A DNA stretch of 13,541 nucleotides from Oscillospiraceae bacterium (GTDB lineage: Bacteria; Bacillota; Clostridia; Oscillospirales; Oscillospiraceae): the NCBI GenBank assembly GCA_017420125.1, contig JAFOJR010000193.1:1-13541 (forward strand), in the 5' to 3' direction. The notes under the pieces were generated by a model, which ran no database searches, had not been told where the DNA came from, and saw nothing but the letters and a program-made list of their open reading frames with translations. The translations under genes were made by a program, and so were the position numbers. Shown one piece after another: positions 6,421 through 13,541 of the stretch (position 1 is its first letter; each line of letters opens with the position of its first letter).

Positions 6421-6434
6421 GTCCGGCGTTTTTT
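6400..6434 (+). terminator. Intrinsic terminator inside the ABC exporter leader
   Basis: CGCCGGAC (6400-6407) pairs with GTCCGGCG (6421-6428) and is followed by six T residues (6429-6434). It is a textbook intrinsic terminator with no full gene between it and the promoter at 6229-6257, which marks it as an attenuator. The exporter ATG is 84 bases downstream. Confidence 0.8.
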
Positions 6435-6517
6435 GCCATGCCGCAGCCTGCAGAAAAGGAGCGGGAAAAATCTGCCCCGGCAAGCGAAAAGGAAATTTCA
6501 GAGAAGGAAGCGAATGT

Positions 6518-8275
6518 ATGTTAAAACGGCTTGCAAGCTGCGTGAGAGAATATAAAAGGGCAACCTTTCTTACGCTGATTTTTATTGTGGTGGAAGCGAT
6601 TATAGAAGCTTTGATCCCGTTTATTACCGCCAATTTAATCAACGCCATTAAAGCAGGAACGGCAATCAGTGTTGTGATTCGGACGGGAATTTTGCTGGTG
6701 ATTTTGGCTGCCTGTTCTTTGGCCTGCGGCGCCAGCGCCGGGTTTACCAGCGCGAAAGCGGCGGCCGGTTTTGCCAAAAATCTGCGTCATGACATTTTTC
6801 ATAAAATCCAGTCATTTGCCTTTGCCAATATAGATAAATTTTCCTCCTCTTCTCTGGTGACCCGCATGACGACGGACATTACCAATGTACAGATTTCCTA
6901 TATGATGCTGATTCGAATTGCCGTCCGCTGCCCGCTGATGATGATTTTCTGCATTGTTATGGCGTATGTAATGGGGGGCGCTCTGGCCACTTCCTTTGTG
7001 ATTGTGGTGCCCATTCTGGCGTTTGGCCTGTTTTTGGTGGGGCGCAAGGCCATGCCTGCCTTCCGCAGTGTGTTTCGCAAATATGACCGGCTGAACCAGT
7101 CCATTGAGGAAAATGTTCGCAGTATGCGGGTGGTCAAAGGCTTTTCCCGGGAAGAATATGAAAAGGAAAAATTCGGCAAAGCGGCGGAGGACATCCGGAG
7201 AGATTTCACCCGGGCGGAACGGATTGTGGCCATCAATATGCCCATTATGCAGTTCTGCATGTATTTTAACATGGTGTTTGTTTTGTTCGTGGGCTCCAGA
7301 ATGACCATTTTAAGCGGGGGGACGCAGATTGACGTGGGGCAGATTTCCGCCATGCTGACCTATGGCGTGCAGATTCTGATGGCCCTGATGTTTCTTTCCT
7401 TGGTTTATGTGATGCTTACCATGTCTCTGGAATCGGCCAAACGGATTTATGAAGTGCTGGATGAAACGCCTTCTCTGCAAAATCCGGGAAATCCGGTGAT
7501 GGAAGTAAAAGACGGTTCCATTGATTTTGAAAATGTGAAATTCAAATACAGCACAGAGGCAGAGAAATTCGCTTTATCGGGAATCAATCTGCACATTCAA
7601 TCCGGTATGACAGTGGGAATGATCGGCGGGACCGGCGCCAGCAAATCTTCTTTGGTTCAGTTGATCCCGCGGCTGTATGACGTGACGGAAGGAAGCGTAA
7701 AAGTCGGCGGGGTGGACGTACGGGAATATGACCTTCAGACCCTCAGAAGCGCAGTGGCTATGGTGCTGCAAAAGAATTTGCTGTTTTCCGGCACCATTGC
7801 GGAAAATTTGCGCTGGGGCAATCAGAATGCAACAGATGAAGAGCTGGTGGAAGCCTGCCGCCTGGCGCAGGCAGACGATTTTGTCCGCGGATTTCCGGAT
7901 GGATACGATACTTATATCGAGCAGGGGGGAACCAACGTCTCCGGCGGGCAAAAACAGAGACTTTGCATTGCCCGTGCTTTGCTGAAAAACCCCAAGATTT
8001 TGATTTTGGACGATTCTACCAGCGCGGTAGATACCAGGACAGACGCGCGGATTCGCAGCGGATTTAAAACCTACATCCCGGAAACCACGAAAATTATCAT
8101 TGCCCAGCGTGTTGCTTCCGTAGAAGATGCAGATTTGATTGTTGTGCTGGACAACGGTTCCATTTCCGCTGTCGGAACCCACGAAACGCTGCTCCGAACC
8201 AATCAGATCTATCAGGAAGTCTATGCACAGCAAACGAATGGGGGTGAGGACGATGAAGCAGACACAGCTGTATAG
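6518..8275 (+). CDS. Heterodimeric ABC multidrug-type exporter, subunit with the degenerate ATP site
   Basis: The protein has 585 residues. The start has GAAGGAAG (6503-6510) 7 bases upstream. Residues about 15-300 form a six-helix ABC exporter membrane domain with a coupling-helix region near residues 190-215. Residues about 330-575 form the ATPase domain: Walker A GGTGASKSS (370-378, third Gly replaced by Ser), Q-loop Gln418, intact signature VSGGQ (474-478), Walker B ILILDDS with Asp499 where the catalytic Glu is expected, and Gln530 in place of the switch His (IIAQR). This is the pattern of the LmrC/BmrC/TM287-type partner. It pairs with the downstream subunit, whose start lies inside its last codons (23-base overlap, translational coupling). 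Drug or peptide/lipid export is the usual role; the substrate cannot be read from the sequence. Confidence 0.95.
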   Translation: MLKRLASCVREYKRATFLTLIFIVVEAIIEALIPFITANLINAIKAGTAISVVIRTGILLVILAACSLACGASAGFTSAKAAAGFAKNLRHDIFHKIQSFAFANIDKFSSSSLVTRMTTDITNVQISYMMLIRIAVRCPLMMIFCIVMAYVMGGALATSFVIVVPILAFGLFLVGRKAMPAFRSVFRKYDRLNQSIEENVRSMRVVKGFSREEYEKEKFGKAAEDIRRDFTRAERIVAINMPIMQFCMYFNMVFVLFVGSRMTILSGGTQIDVGQISAMLTYGVQILMALMFLSLVYVMLTMSLESAKRIYEVLDETPSLQNPGNPVMEVKDGSIDFENVKFKYSTEAEKFALSGINLHIQSGMTVGMIGGTGASKSSLVQLIPRLYDVTEGSVKVGGVDVREYDLQTLRSAVAMVLQKNLLFSGTIAENLRWGNQNATDEELVEACRLAQADDFVRGFPDGYDTYIEQGGTNVSGGQKQRLCIARALLKNPKILILDDSTSAVDTRTDARIRSGFKTYIPETTKIIIAQRVASVEDADLIVVLDNGSISAVGTHETLLRTNQIYQEVYAQQTNGGEDDEADTAV

Positions 8276-10157
8276 AGAAGGCGGCGGGCATACCTTTGGG
8301 CGCATTTTAAAGACGCTGTTCCGAAGCTATCCGGCGCTGGTTCCCATAACAGCATTCTGCATCCTCTTCTCCGCCGCGGTTGCCGCTATTCCGGATATGC
8401 TGATTCAAAAAGTGATGGCGATTATCGAAAGATGGTATGCCACGCGGGATTGGGCTTCCGCCAGTGAGGAGCTGATACCAAAGATCCTGTTTCTGATTGT
8501 CCTGTACATCCTTTCCCTGATTGCCGTCACGCTGTATACCCAATTTATGGCGTATATCACCCAGGGATATTTGAATAAAATGCGGATTTCCATGTTTGAA
8601 GGGATGCAGAATCTTCCCATCCGCTATTTTGATACGCATAAACACGGCGATATTATGAGTCATTATACCAATGACATTGATACGCTGCGGCAGCTGATTT
8701 CCCAATCTTTGCCCACTTTGCTGCGAGCGGGCGTGACCGTCCTCAGTGTGTTCTTTATCATGCTGTATTACAGCGCGTGGATGACTTTGGTCCTGCTTTT
8801 TGGCGTGGTGGCGATGGTCTTTGTGTCCAAAAGGGTGGGCGGCGGTTCCGCCAAATACTTTATCCGCCAGCAGCGCTCCATGGGCCGTGCGGAAGGATTC
8901 ATTCAGGAGATGATGAACGGGCAGAAGGTAATCAAAGTATTCTGTCATGAAAAAGAATGTGAAGAAGAGTTTGAGAAAGTCAATGACGCTTTGTACCATG
9001 ACAGCTATCGCGCCCACGCATATGCCAATATTCTGGGCCCGATTATTATGAATATCGGGAACGTCCTGTATGTTGTCATTGCCGTGGCGGGGGGACTGTT
9101 CCTCCTGTCCGGACTCCACAATATCAGCCTTTCCGGTTTGGCGTTCAGCATCAGCATTGTCGTCCCGTTTTTGAATATGACGAAACAGTTCTCCAGCAAC
9201 GTGAACCAGGTGTCACAGCAGATCAACGCCATTGTCATGGCCATGGCCGGCGCAGATCGTATTTTCGCGCTGATGGACGAACAGCCGGAAGCCGATGACG
9301 GGAAGGTTTCTTTGGTCAATGTGGAATATGGAGAAGATGGAACACCCTCGGAATCTGCCGTGCATACAGGCCAATGGGCATGGAAACAGCCGCAGGAAGA
9401 CGGTACGGTGGTCTATACTCCGCTGCGGGGAGATGTCCGGCTCCAGCATGTGGATTTTGGTTATGCGCCGGGGAAAGAGGTTTTGCATGACGTCTCGGTC
9501 TATGCCGAACCGGGTCAGAAGGTGGCTTTTGTGGGGGCCACCGGCGCCGGCAAGACCACGATTACCAATTTGATCAACCGGTTTTATGATATTGCCGACG
9601 GAAAGATCCGTTACGACGGAATCAATATCAACAAAATTCGGAAGGCGGATTTGCGCACTTCCCTGGGAATTGTTTTGCAGGATACCAATTTGTTCACCGG
9701 AACGGTTTTGGAGAATATTCGATATGGCCGCTTGAGCGCCACAGACGAAGAATGTCATGCGGCAGCCCGGCTGGCGGGCGCAGATGATTTTATCAGCCGG
9801 CTGCCCGGCGGATATGAAACGGAGCTGACAAACAACGGTGCCAATTTGTCACAAGGGCAGCGGCAGCTGATTGCCATTGCCCGCGCCGCAGTGGCAGATC
9901 CTCCGGTTATGATTCTGGATGAGGCCACTTCTTCCATTGACACCCGGACAGAAGCCATTGTGCAGCGGGGCATGGATGAACTGATGAAGGGGCGCACTGT
10001 CTTTGTGATTGCGCACAGGCTGTCCACGGTGCGCAATGCCGATGTGATTATGGTGTTGGACCATGGGCGCATCATCGAGCGGGGCAACCATGAAAAGCTG
10101 ATCGAAGAAGAAGGCGTTTATTATCAGTTGTATACCGGCGCGTTTGAACTGGAATAG
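8253..10157 (+). CDS. Heterodimeric ABC multidrug-type exporter, subunit with the catalytic ATP site
   Basis: The protein has 634 residues. The start at 8253 follows GGGGGTGAGG (8240-8249); an ATG at 8238 is in frame but has no ribosome binding site. Residues about 25-310 are a six-helix exporter membrane domain. Residues about 343-395 are a polar insertion between membrane and ATPase domains, longer than in the partner. The ATPase domain has Walker A GATGAGKTT (428-436), Q-loop Gln476, Walker B MILDEATSS with catalytic Glu557, and switch His588 (VIAHR); its signature is non-canonical, LSQGQ (532-536), where LSGGQ is usual. Its Walker A, Walker B and His with the partner's VSGGQ make the competent site; the partner's motifs with this LSQGQ make the degenerate site. 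It is the last gene of the operon, followed by a strong terminator. Confidence 0.95.
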   Translation: MKQTQLYREGGGHTFGRILKTLFRSYPALVPITAFCILFSAAVAAIPDMLIQKVMAIIERWYATRDWASASEELIPKILFLIVLYILSLIAVTLYTQFMAYITQGYLNKMRISMFEGMQNLPIRYFDTHKHGDIMSHYTNDIDTLRQLISQSLPTLLRAGVTVLSVFFIMLYYSAWMTLVLLFGVVAMVFVSKRVGGGSAKYFIRQQRSMGRAEGFIQEMMNGQKVIKVFCHEKECEEEFEKVNDALYHDSYRAHAYANILGPIIMNIGNVLYVVIAVAGGLFLLSGLHNISLSGLAFSISIVVPFLNMTKQFSSNVNQVSQQINAIVMAMAGADRIFALMDEQPEADDGKVSLVNVEYGEDGTPSESAVHTGQWAWKQPQEDGTVVYTPLRGDVRLQHVDFGYAPGKEVLHDVSVYAEPGQKVAFVGATGAGKTTITNLINRFYDIADGKIRYDGININKIRKADLRTSLGIVLQDTNLFTGTVLENIRYGRLSATDEECHAAARLAGADDFISRLPGGYETELTNNGANLSQGQRQLIAIARAAVADPPVMILDEATSSIDTRTEAIVQRGMDELMKGRTVFVIAHRLSTVRNADVIMVLDHGRIIERGNHEKLIEEEGVYYQLYTGAFELE

Positions 10158-10185
10158 CAGCCAACCGCGCAAAAAAGACAAAAAA

Positions 10186-10223
10186 CTCCTGCCGGCGGTT
10201 TGGTCCGCCGGCAGGAGCTTTTT
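10186..10223. terminator. Bidirectional terminator between the ABC operon and the GH25 gene
   Basis: CTCCTGCCGGCGG (10186-10198) pairs perfectly with CCGCCGGCAGGAG (10205-10217) around a 6-base loop. TTTTT (10219-10223) follows on the plus strand and AAAAA (10181-10185) precedes, giving a T-run on the minus strand too. It lies between the stops of two convergent genes and can serve both. Confidence 0.9.
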
Positions 10224-10240
10224 ACTGTTTATTTTGCTGT

Positions 10241-11173
10241 TTATTGTGCGCCATAATCTACGAAGCTGAGGTTTAAATCCACCGGCGTGGAGATGCCGCT
10301 TACCGTTCCCTTGGAAGAATACTGCCAGATCTGAAACCTGCCGAAGAAAGAGGGCGTGTCCCGATATTGGGCCAGCCAGAACGGGTAGCGGGACAGCTTC
10401 TGCAGATCATACTGCAGAAAGCTGGTGGACAGATTTGCATAGACCATAGGCGTATAGCCGGCGGAGCGCACCGCTTCGCAAAAAGAAATGCAGGCCTGGG
10501 TCAGCGTTGCGCTGGAAACGTTGTCGGTCCGGGCTGTGTGGTCGAAGGATTCCCAGTCGAACACCACCGGATAAGTAATCTGATTCTTGTAAGGAGCGAT
10601 GCGTTCCAGGAGAAAGGCGGCCTCTTCTTCTGCTTCCTGGGACGAAGTAGCCTGCGAGAATATATATACCCCAACGGAAAGACCGGCGTCCAACGCGCCC
10701 TGAAGATTTGTTTTCCAATTTGGGTCTTCTGCCAGGCGGCCCTCTGTGTCATATCCGCGAAGAGCTACGCGGATCATGGCAAATTCAATGCCGTCCGCTT
10801 TCACCGCATTCCAGTCGATTTGTCCCTGATAAACCGAAACATCGACGCCGTGCTTCGCGGTGACGTCACCGGACTGATATGTAATCCGTCCGTTGTCCAG
10901 TTTGGAAAACCCGGATGGGTCATAAGAATGAGCAGGGACGCCTGTGAGAAGAGAAAGAACCGTTCGACCGGCGGAAGTTGTTTGAAAAAGGGAAACCTGG
11001 GTGGAAAGCCGCTGCAGAAAATGGGGATGGGACGCGATAAAACTGCGCAGCATCACCCCGGAAGCAAGCAGGAGAACCAGGAGGATCAAAAGAACGATCG
11101 GCCATTTCCGCCGCCGGCGTGCAGCGCGCGCCCGCTTTCCTTTAGAAGATCTGCGAGAAGAGTCAGAAGCCAA
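10241..11173 (-). CDS. Membrane-anchored GH25 muramidase (lysozyme)
   Basis: The protein has 310 residues. It starts with TTG at 11173: a near-perfect AGGAGGTG lies 5 bases upstream and no ATG occurs until residue 41. Residues 7-23 are strongly basic and residues 24-42 form one membrane helix, giving an N-in, catalytic-domain-outside topology. Residues about 108-308 form a GH25 barrel: HGVDVSVYQGQIDW (Asp111), YPVVFDWE with the catalytic acidic pair Asp206/Glu208, WQY (283-285) and PVDLN (297-301). GH25 enzymes cut the MurNAc-GlcNAc beta-1,4 bond of peptidoglycan. There are no wall-binding repeats and no phage genes nearby, so wall remodelling is more likely than phage lysis. It stands alone, diverges from the GGDEF/EAL gene and converges with the ABC operon. 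Confidence 0.93.
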   Translation of the reverse strand: MASDSSRRSSKGKRARAARRRRKWPIVLLILLVLLLASGVMLRSFIASHPHFLQRLSTQVSLFQTTSAGRTVLSLLTGVPAHSYDPSGFSKLDNGRITYQSGDVTAKHGVDVSVYQGQIDWNAVKADGIEFAMIRVALRGYDTEGRLAEDPNWKTNLQGALDAGLSVGVYIFSQATSSQEAEEEAAFLLERIAPYKNQITYPVVFDWESFDHTARTDNVSSATLTQACISFCEAVRSAGYTPMVYANLSTSFLQYDLQKLSRYPFWLAQYRDTPSFFGRFQIWQYSSKGTVSGISTPVDLNLSFVDYGAQ

Positions 11174-11178
11174 AAAAA

Positions 11179-11186
11179 CACCTCCT
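11179..11186 (-). promoter_or_regulatory. Strong ribosome binding site deciding the TTG start of the GH25 gene
   Basis: On the minus strand AGGAGGTG is followed by five T residues and then TTG GCT TCT. The near-perfect match and 5-base spacing support the TTG start, which keeps the basic N-terminus and whole membrane anchor. Confidence 0.75.
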
Positions 11187-11399
11187 TTTTGGTGCTGTGA
11201 TTACGTTGTATTTACACAATGACGGCCGGACGAAATTTGTCGAATCGGCCCAATATGAAGATCAGTGTATCACAGTTTCCGTGCAATGTAAAGAGAGGAA
11301 GCGGCAGGCGGAGGAAGGGGAGAACAGAAGAGAGAGGGCGGTCAAATCATGTTTGCTTTGCCAAATTGGCGCAGGGAAAATGGAAAATGGCGAAAGGTC

Positions 11400-11428
11400 T
11401 TGTTTTATCATCTGTGTCATTGTAAACT
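11400..11428 (+). promoter_or_regulatory. Possible promoter of the GGDEF-EAL gene
   Basis: TTGTTT (11400-11405), a 17-bp spacer and TAAACT (11423-11428), each matching 4 of 6 consensus bases, about 69 bases before the start codon. The region is AT-rich, so a chance match is quite possible. Confidence 0.3.
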
Positions 11429-11482
11429 AAATAATAGAAATCAATTGAAACAGCGGGAAACGCGATGATTTTCCATATAGAG

Positions 11483-11490
11483 AGGGAGGG
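11483..11490 (+). promoter_or_regulatory. Ribosome binding site deciding the TTG start at 11497
   Basis: AGGGAGGG lies 6 bases before TTG at 11497, whereas the first in-frame ATG (11512) is 21 bases away and has no site of its own. Confidence 0.6.
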
Positions 11491-11496
11491 ATTCCA

Positions 11497-13541
11497 TTGA
11501 TCAAAAGCCGGATGAATCAGGAACAAACGATGTTGTGCCATGGAATGCGGGCAGAGCAGAGGGATGCATTTTTCTGCGCTGCAAGAGAGATGCTGCAGGA
11601 GCAGGATCAGGGAACACATGTCCTCCTTCATATGGGGGTGGAGCGGTTTCCCACCATTTGGGAAGTATTTGGGCAGGAAGAAGCGGACGCCCTGTGTCAG
11701 ACGCTGGAAAAGGCACTGCACAGCCAGCTGCAGGGGGAAGGTGTCTCTGTACATTTGGGCGGCGCAGAATTCAGCATTTTTATGCCGTATGAAAAAAAGC
11801 GCGTGCATGCTTTGATGGATGCCTTGCAGGCGAAAATGGCCTTTTATCCGCTGCCGTTTCGCGTGCAGCTCCGCTTCGGCCTCTGTCTGGCGGACACGTT
11901 GTATCCCCCCCTGGAAACGATTGAGGCGCGCGCCGCTTTGGCCATGCAGTCTGTCCAGCGGTGGGAAGAAAAACGATATGCATTTTTCGAAGAGACCCTG
12001 CGACAGCAGCAGGCGGAAATACAGGAAATGCGGTATGAAATGCAGGCGGCGCTGGTGGATGAGCAGTTTGACATTTTTCTCCAGCCGAAATACGATATGC
12101 GGACCGGAAGCGTTTTCGGCGCGGAAGCGTTGGTGCGCTGGATGCATCCGCAAAAAGGGATGCGGCTGCCTGATGTGTTTCTGCCGGTATTTGAGCGCTA
12201 CGGTTTGATTTTTCAATTGGACAGCTTTGTTTGGGAACGGGTATGCCGCCTGTTGCGGAAACAAGTGCATGTAACCGGCAGAGCGCTTCCCATTTCCGTG
12301 AATTTGTCCAAAGTCGACTTGTATCATCCGGATTTATGTCATGTGCTGTGCCGCTTGACGGAGCGGTATCAAATTGCGCCGTCCCTGCTGGAGCTGGAGA
12401 TTCCGGGAGATGCATATGAAGAAGAGCCGGATCAGGTGCTTCGCACGGTGCAGGCGCTGCGGGAAAAGGGGTTCCCTGTTTGGCTGGGCCGGTGTGAACT
12501 GGCTTCGCTGCATGTGCTGCAGGCGCTTCCCGTCGATGGGATAAAACTGTCGGTTCGCGCTTTTTCGCGTTCCGAGCAGCCAGGCACAAGAGAAAGCAGG
12601 CTGTTTGCTTCGGTGGTTCGCATGGCGCAGATGCTGCATATCCCGGTGACGGCCGTGGGAGTCGAAAAAAAGTGGCAGGCAGAATTTTTAAAAAGCATTG
12701 GCTGTACCCGCGCCCAAGGGTTTCACTATGCCCGTCCCATGAGCCGGGACCAATACGAAGAGCTGGTGGGACAGCCGTTTAATACAACAGAGCCGCAGCA
12801 GGCAGGGAAAGAGGAAGAGGCGCTGGCTGGGCTTTTGGAACAGGATGCGCCTTTGAACTTTTTGTTTTCCCATGCGGTGGAAGGCATGGCGCTGTATGAG
12901 TGGCGGGGAGAATGGCCGGAACTGATTCGCGCCAATGAAGCTTATGTATCGTTGATCGGAGGAGAGCTTTCCGCCCTGCGGGAAAGCGGCCGGGCTGCTT
13001 TTGGCCGTATGACGGAAGAGGACCAGCAGCAGTTTTTGTCCATTCTGCGCCGGGCGCGGAAGACAAACCAGCCGGCAGAGGGAGTCTGCACCCTGCAGAC
13101 AGAGGCGGATACGCCCCGCTGGATTCAAATGAAAGCCCGGTGTTTGTCGGCGGGAGAGAGCGGCGCTTTGTTCTATCTTTCCGCGGCGGATATTACGGAA
13201 TCCACCGCAATGGAGCGGAAAAACATCGAAATGGCGGAGACGCTGCGGTCGCTTTTAGACACGCTGCCCATCGGAATTGGTTTGTTTGAGGCGGAGGAAA
13301 AAGAGCTGGAAGTGTCCTATGCCAATGAAGCATATTGTCAGATGCTGGGCTATTCCAAGCAGGAATATCAGACCTGCGCAGAACAAACCCCCCATCTTTT
13401 GATTCCCGAACACGCGGCCAGACGACTGCGGCAAAACTGCATGAAAGCATTCAAAAACGGAACGGTATGGGAAGATATTTACGGCGTGCGCCGGAAAGAC
13501 GGTTCTCCCTGTGTCATTTCACTGCGGTTGGCTCCTCTGCC
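11497..13541 (+). CDS. Degenerate GGDEF-EAL protein with PAS domains (3' truncated)
   Basis: The frame stays open to the window end (681 codons visible). Residues 1-165 are a GGDEF-like domain whose signature reads GGAEF (88-92), and HMGVERF (45-51) replaces the metal-binding DxDxF region, so cyclase activity is unlikely. Residues about 175-425 are an EAL domain: FLQPKYD (194-200), E210-A-L with Arg214 and SVNLS with Asn269 are kept. The DDFG motif is replaced by GRCE (331-334) with loss of about two residues, the IKID Asp is Ser352, VAEGVE reads TAVGVE (Val387 for Glu), and the ExTE second Glu is Gly304. Phosphodiesterase activity is therefore unlikely; c-di-GMP binding remains possible. Residues about 452-570 resemble a PAS domain, and 582-681 are a clearer PAS domain cut by the edge. 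No membrane helix is visible, so it looks cytoplasmic. Likely role: signalling scaffold or c-di-GMP receptor. Confidence 0.9.
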   Translation, partial: MIKSRMNQEQTMLCHGMRAEQRDAFFCAAREMLQEQDQGTHVLLHMGVERFPTIWEVFGQEEADALCQTLEKALHSQLQGEGVSVHLGGAEFSIFMPYEKKRVHALMDALQAKMAFYPLPFRVQLRFGLCLADTLYPPLETIEARAALAMQSVQRWEEKRYAFFEETLRQQQAEIQEMRYEMQAALVDEQFDIFLQPKYDMRTGSVFGAEALVRWMHPQKGMRLPDVFLPVFERYGLIFQLDSFVWERVCRLLRKQVHVTGRALPISVNLSKVDLYHPDLCHVLCRLTERYQIAPSLLELEIPGDAYEEEPDQVLRTVQALREKGFPVWLGRCELASLHVLQALPVDGIKLSVRAFSRSEQPGTRESRLFASVVRMAQMLHIPVTAVGVEKKWQAEFLKSIGCTRAQGFHYARPMSRDQYEELVGQPFNTTEPQQAGKEEEALAGLLEQDAPLNFLFSHAVEGMALYEWRGEWPELIRANEAYVSLIGGELSALRESGRAAFGRMTEEDQQQFLSILRRARKTNQPAEGVCTLQTEADTPRWIQMKARCLSAGESGALFYLSAADITESTAMERKNIEMAETLRSLLDTLPIGIGLFEAEEKELEVSYANEAYCQMLGYSKQEYQTCAEQTPHLLIPEHAARRLRQNCMKAFKNGTVWEDIYGVRRKDGSPCVISLRLAPL

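Larger units (their letters stand above)
6264..6434 (+). promoter_or_regulatory. Structured leader RNA with transcription attenuator, upstream of the ABC exporter
   Basis: Between the candidate promoter and a strong terminator lie about 170 bases with no normal-sized gene but several hairpins: CTGCAG 6302-6307 with 6315-6320; GCAT...ATGC 6324-6344; CCGG 6363-6366 with 6371-6374; GACAGC 6374-6379 with GCTGTC 6391-6396. The exporter lies beyond the terminator, so its expression requires read-through. I tried cobalamin, c-di-GMP, TPP, purine, THF and guanidine-I riboswitch signatures and recognised none. Several tiny ORFs fill the leader, favouring a ribosome-mediated attenuator. Confidence 0.55.
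11174..11496. other. Divergent intergenic region between the GH25 and GGDEF-EAL genes
   Basis: These 323 bases hold the ribosome binding sites of both flanking genes, a purine-rich tract (about 11292-11340) and a short palindrome GCCAA-A-TTGGC (11360-11370). Small plus-strand ORFs here have no ribosome binding site and no recognisable product, so I do not call them genes. I found no convincing promoter for the GH25 gene and only a moderate one for the rightward gene. Confidence 0.5.

Noticed and set aside
6264..6434. Known riboswitch in the exporter leader
   Set aside because: No match to the conserved cores of cobalamin, c-di-GMP, TPP, purine, THF or guanidine-I classes that I can recall; an unlisted class cannot be excluded without a covariance-model search.
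5434..6777. 447-codon minus-strand frame opposite the lipoprotein, leader and exporter start
   Set aside because: It runs antisense through a lipoprotein gene, a terminator, a promoter and an attenuator; its predicted product is compositionally odd and matches nothing I recognise.
10241..11173. Phage endolysin
   Set aside because: GH25 also occurs in endolysins, but this protein has a basic N-terminus and membrane anchor, no wall-binding repeats, and no holin or phage genes nearby.
11197..11430. 77- and 68-codon plus-strand ORFs in the GH25/GGDEF-EAL intergenic region
   Set aside because: They have no ribosome binding site, overlap each other in different frames and encode charged, featureless peptides.

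Overview
The window looks like a chromosomal stretch from a Gram-positive anaerobe, most likely a Clostridia-class Bacillota (an Oscillospiraceae/Lachnospiraceae-like gut lineage). This rests on AGGAGG-type ribosome binding sites, two TTG starts, S-layer-homology (SLH) anchoring, a LytTR regulator, a Firmicutes-style heterodimeric ABC exporter and a GGDEF/EAL/PAS signalling protein. No rRNA, tRNA, CRISPR array, transposase or integrase was seen. The sequence is moderately GC-rich and looks like a normal chromosome.

Bases 2-4523 (+) carry three collinear genes for exported or surface proteins. The first is a propeller/PEGA-like/DUF4430/triple-SLH protein cut by the window's left edge. The second is an alpha/alpha-toroid (prenyltransferase/transcobalamin-alpha type) protein with three SLH repeats. 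The third is a membrane-anchored protein with a long Ala/Pro/Ser/Lys/Glu stalk ending in a second DUF4430 domain. DUF4430 resembles the C-terminal beta domain of animal transcobalamin and intrinsic factor, whose N-terminal half is an alpha/alpha barrel of the toroid superfamily. The cluster therefore holds both halves of a transcobalamin on separate wall-attached polypeptides, and is the best candidate here for an undescribed extracellular ligand-capture system.

Bases 4520-6185 hold a minus-strand LytTR regulator whose receiver lacks the phospho-acceptor Asp, diverging from a plus-strand lipoprotein gene. Two palindromes sharing AATCAA/TTGATT arms bracket the candidate lipoprotein promoter. 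The regulator meets the DUF4430 gene tail to tail, their stop codons interlocked on one CTAG.

Bases 6229-10223 hold a heterodimeric multidrug-type ABC exporter (two overlapping genes) behind a promoter and a leader of about 170 nt. The leader contains a chain of abutting or overlapping tiny ORFs and ends in a strong intrinsic terminator. This resembles ribosome-mediated transcription attenuation, known for Bacillus bmrB-bmrCD. The two subunits have complementary defects in their nucleotide-binding sites, as expected of an asymmetric heterodimer. A bidirectional terminator closes the operon.

Bases 10241-13541 hold a minus-strand membrane-anchored GH25 muramidase and, divergently, the start of a GGDEF-EAL-PAS protein in which both cyclic-di-GMP domains have lost catalytic residues. 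Both genes start with TTG behind good Shine-Dalgarno sequences. The last gene runs off the right edge.
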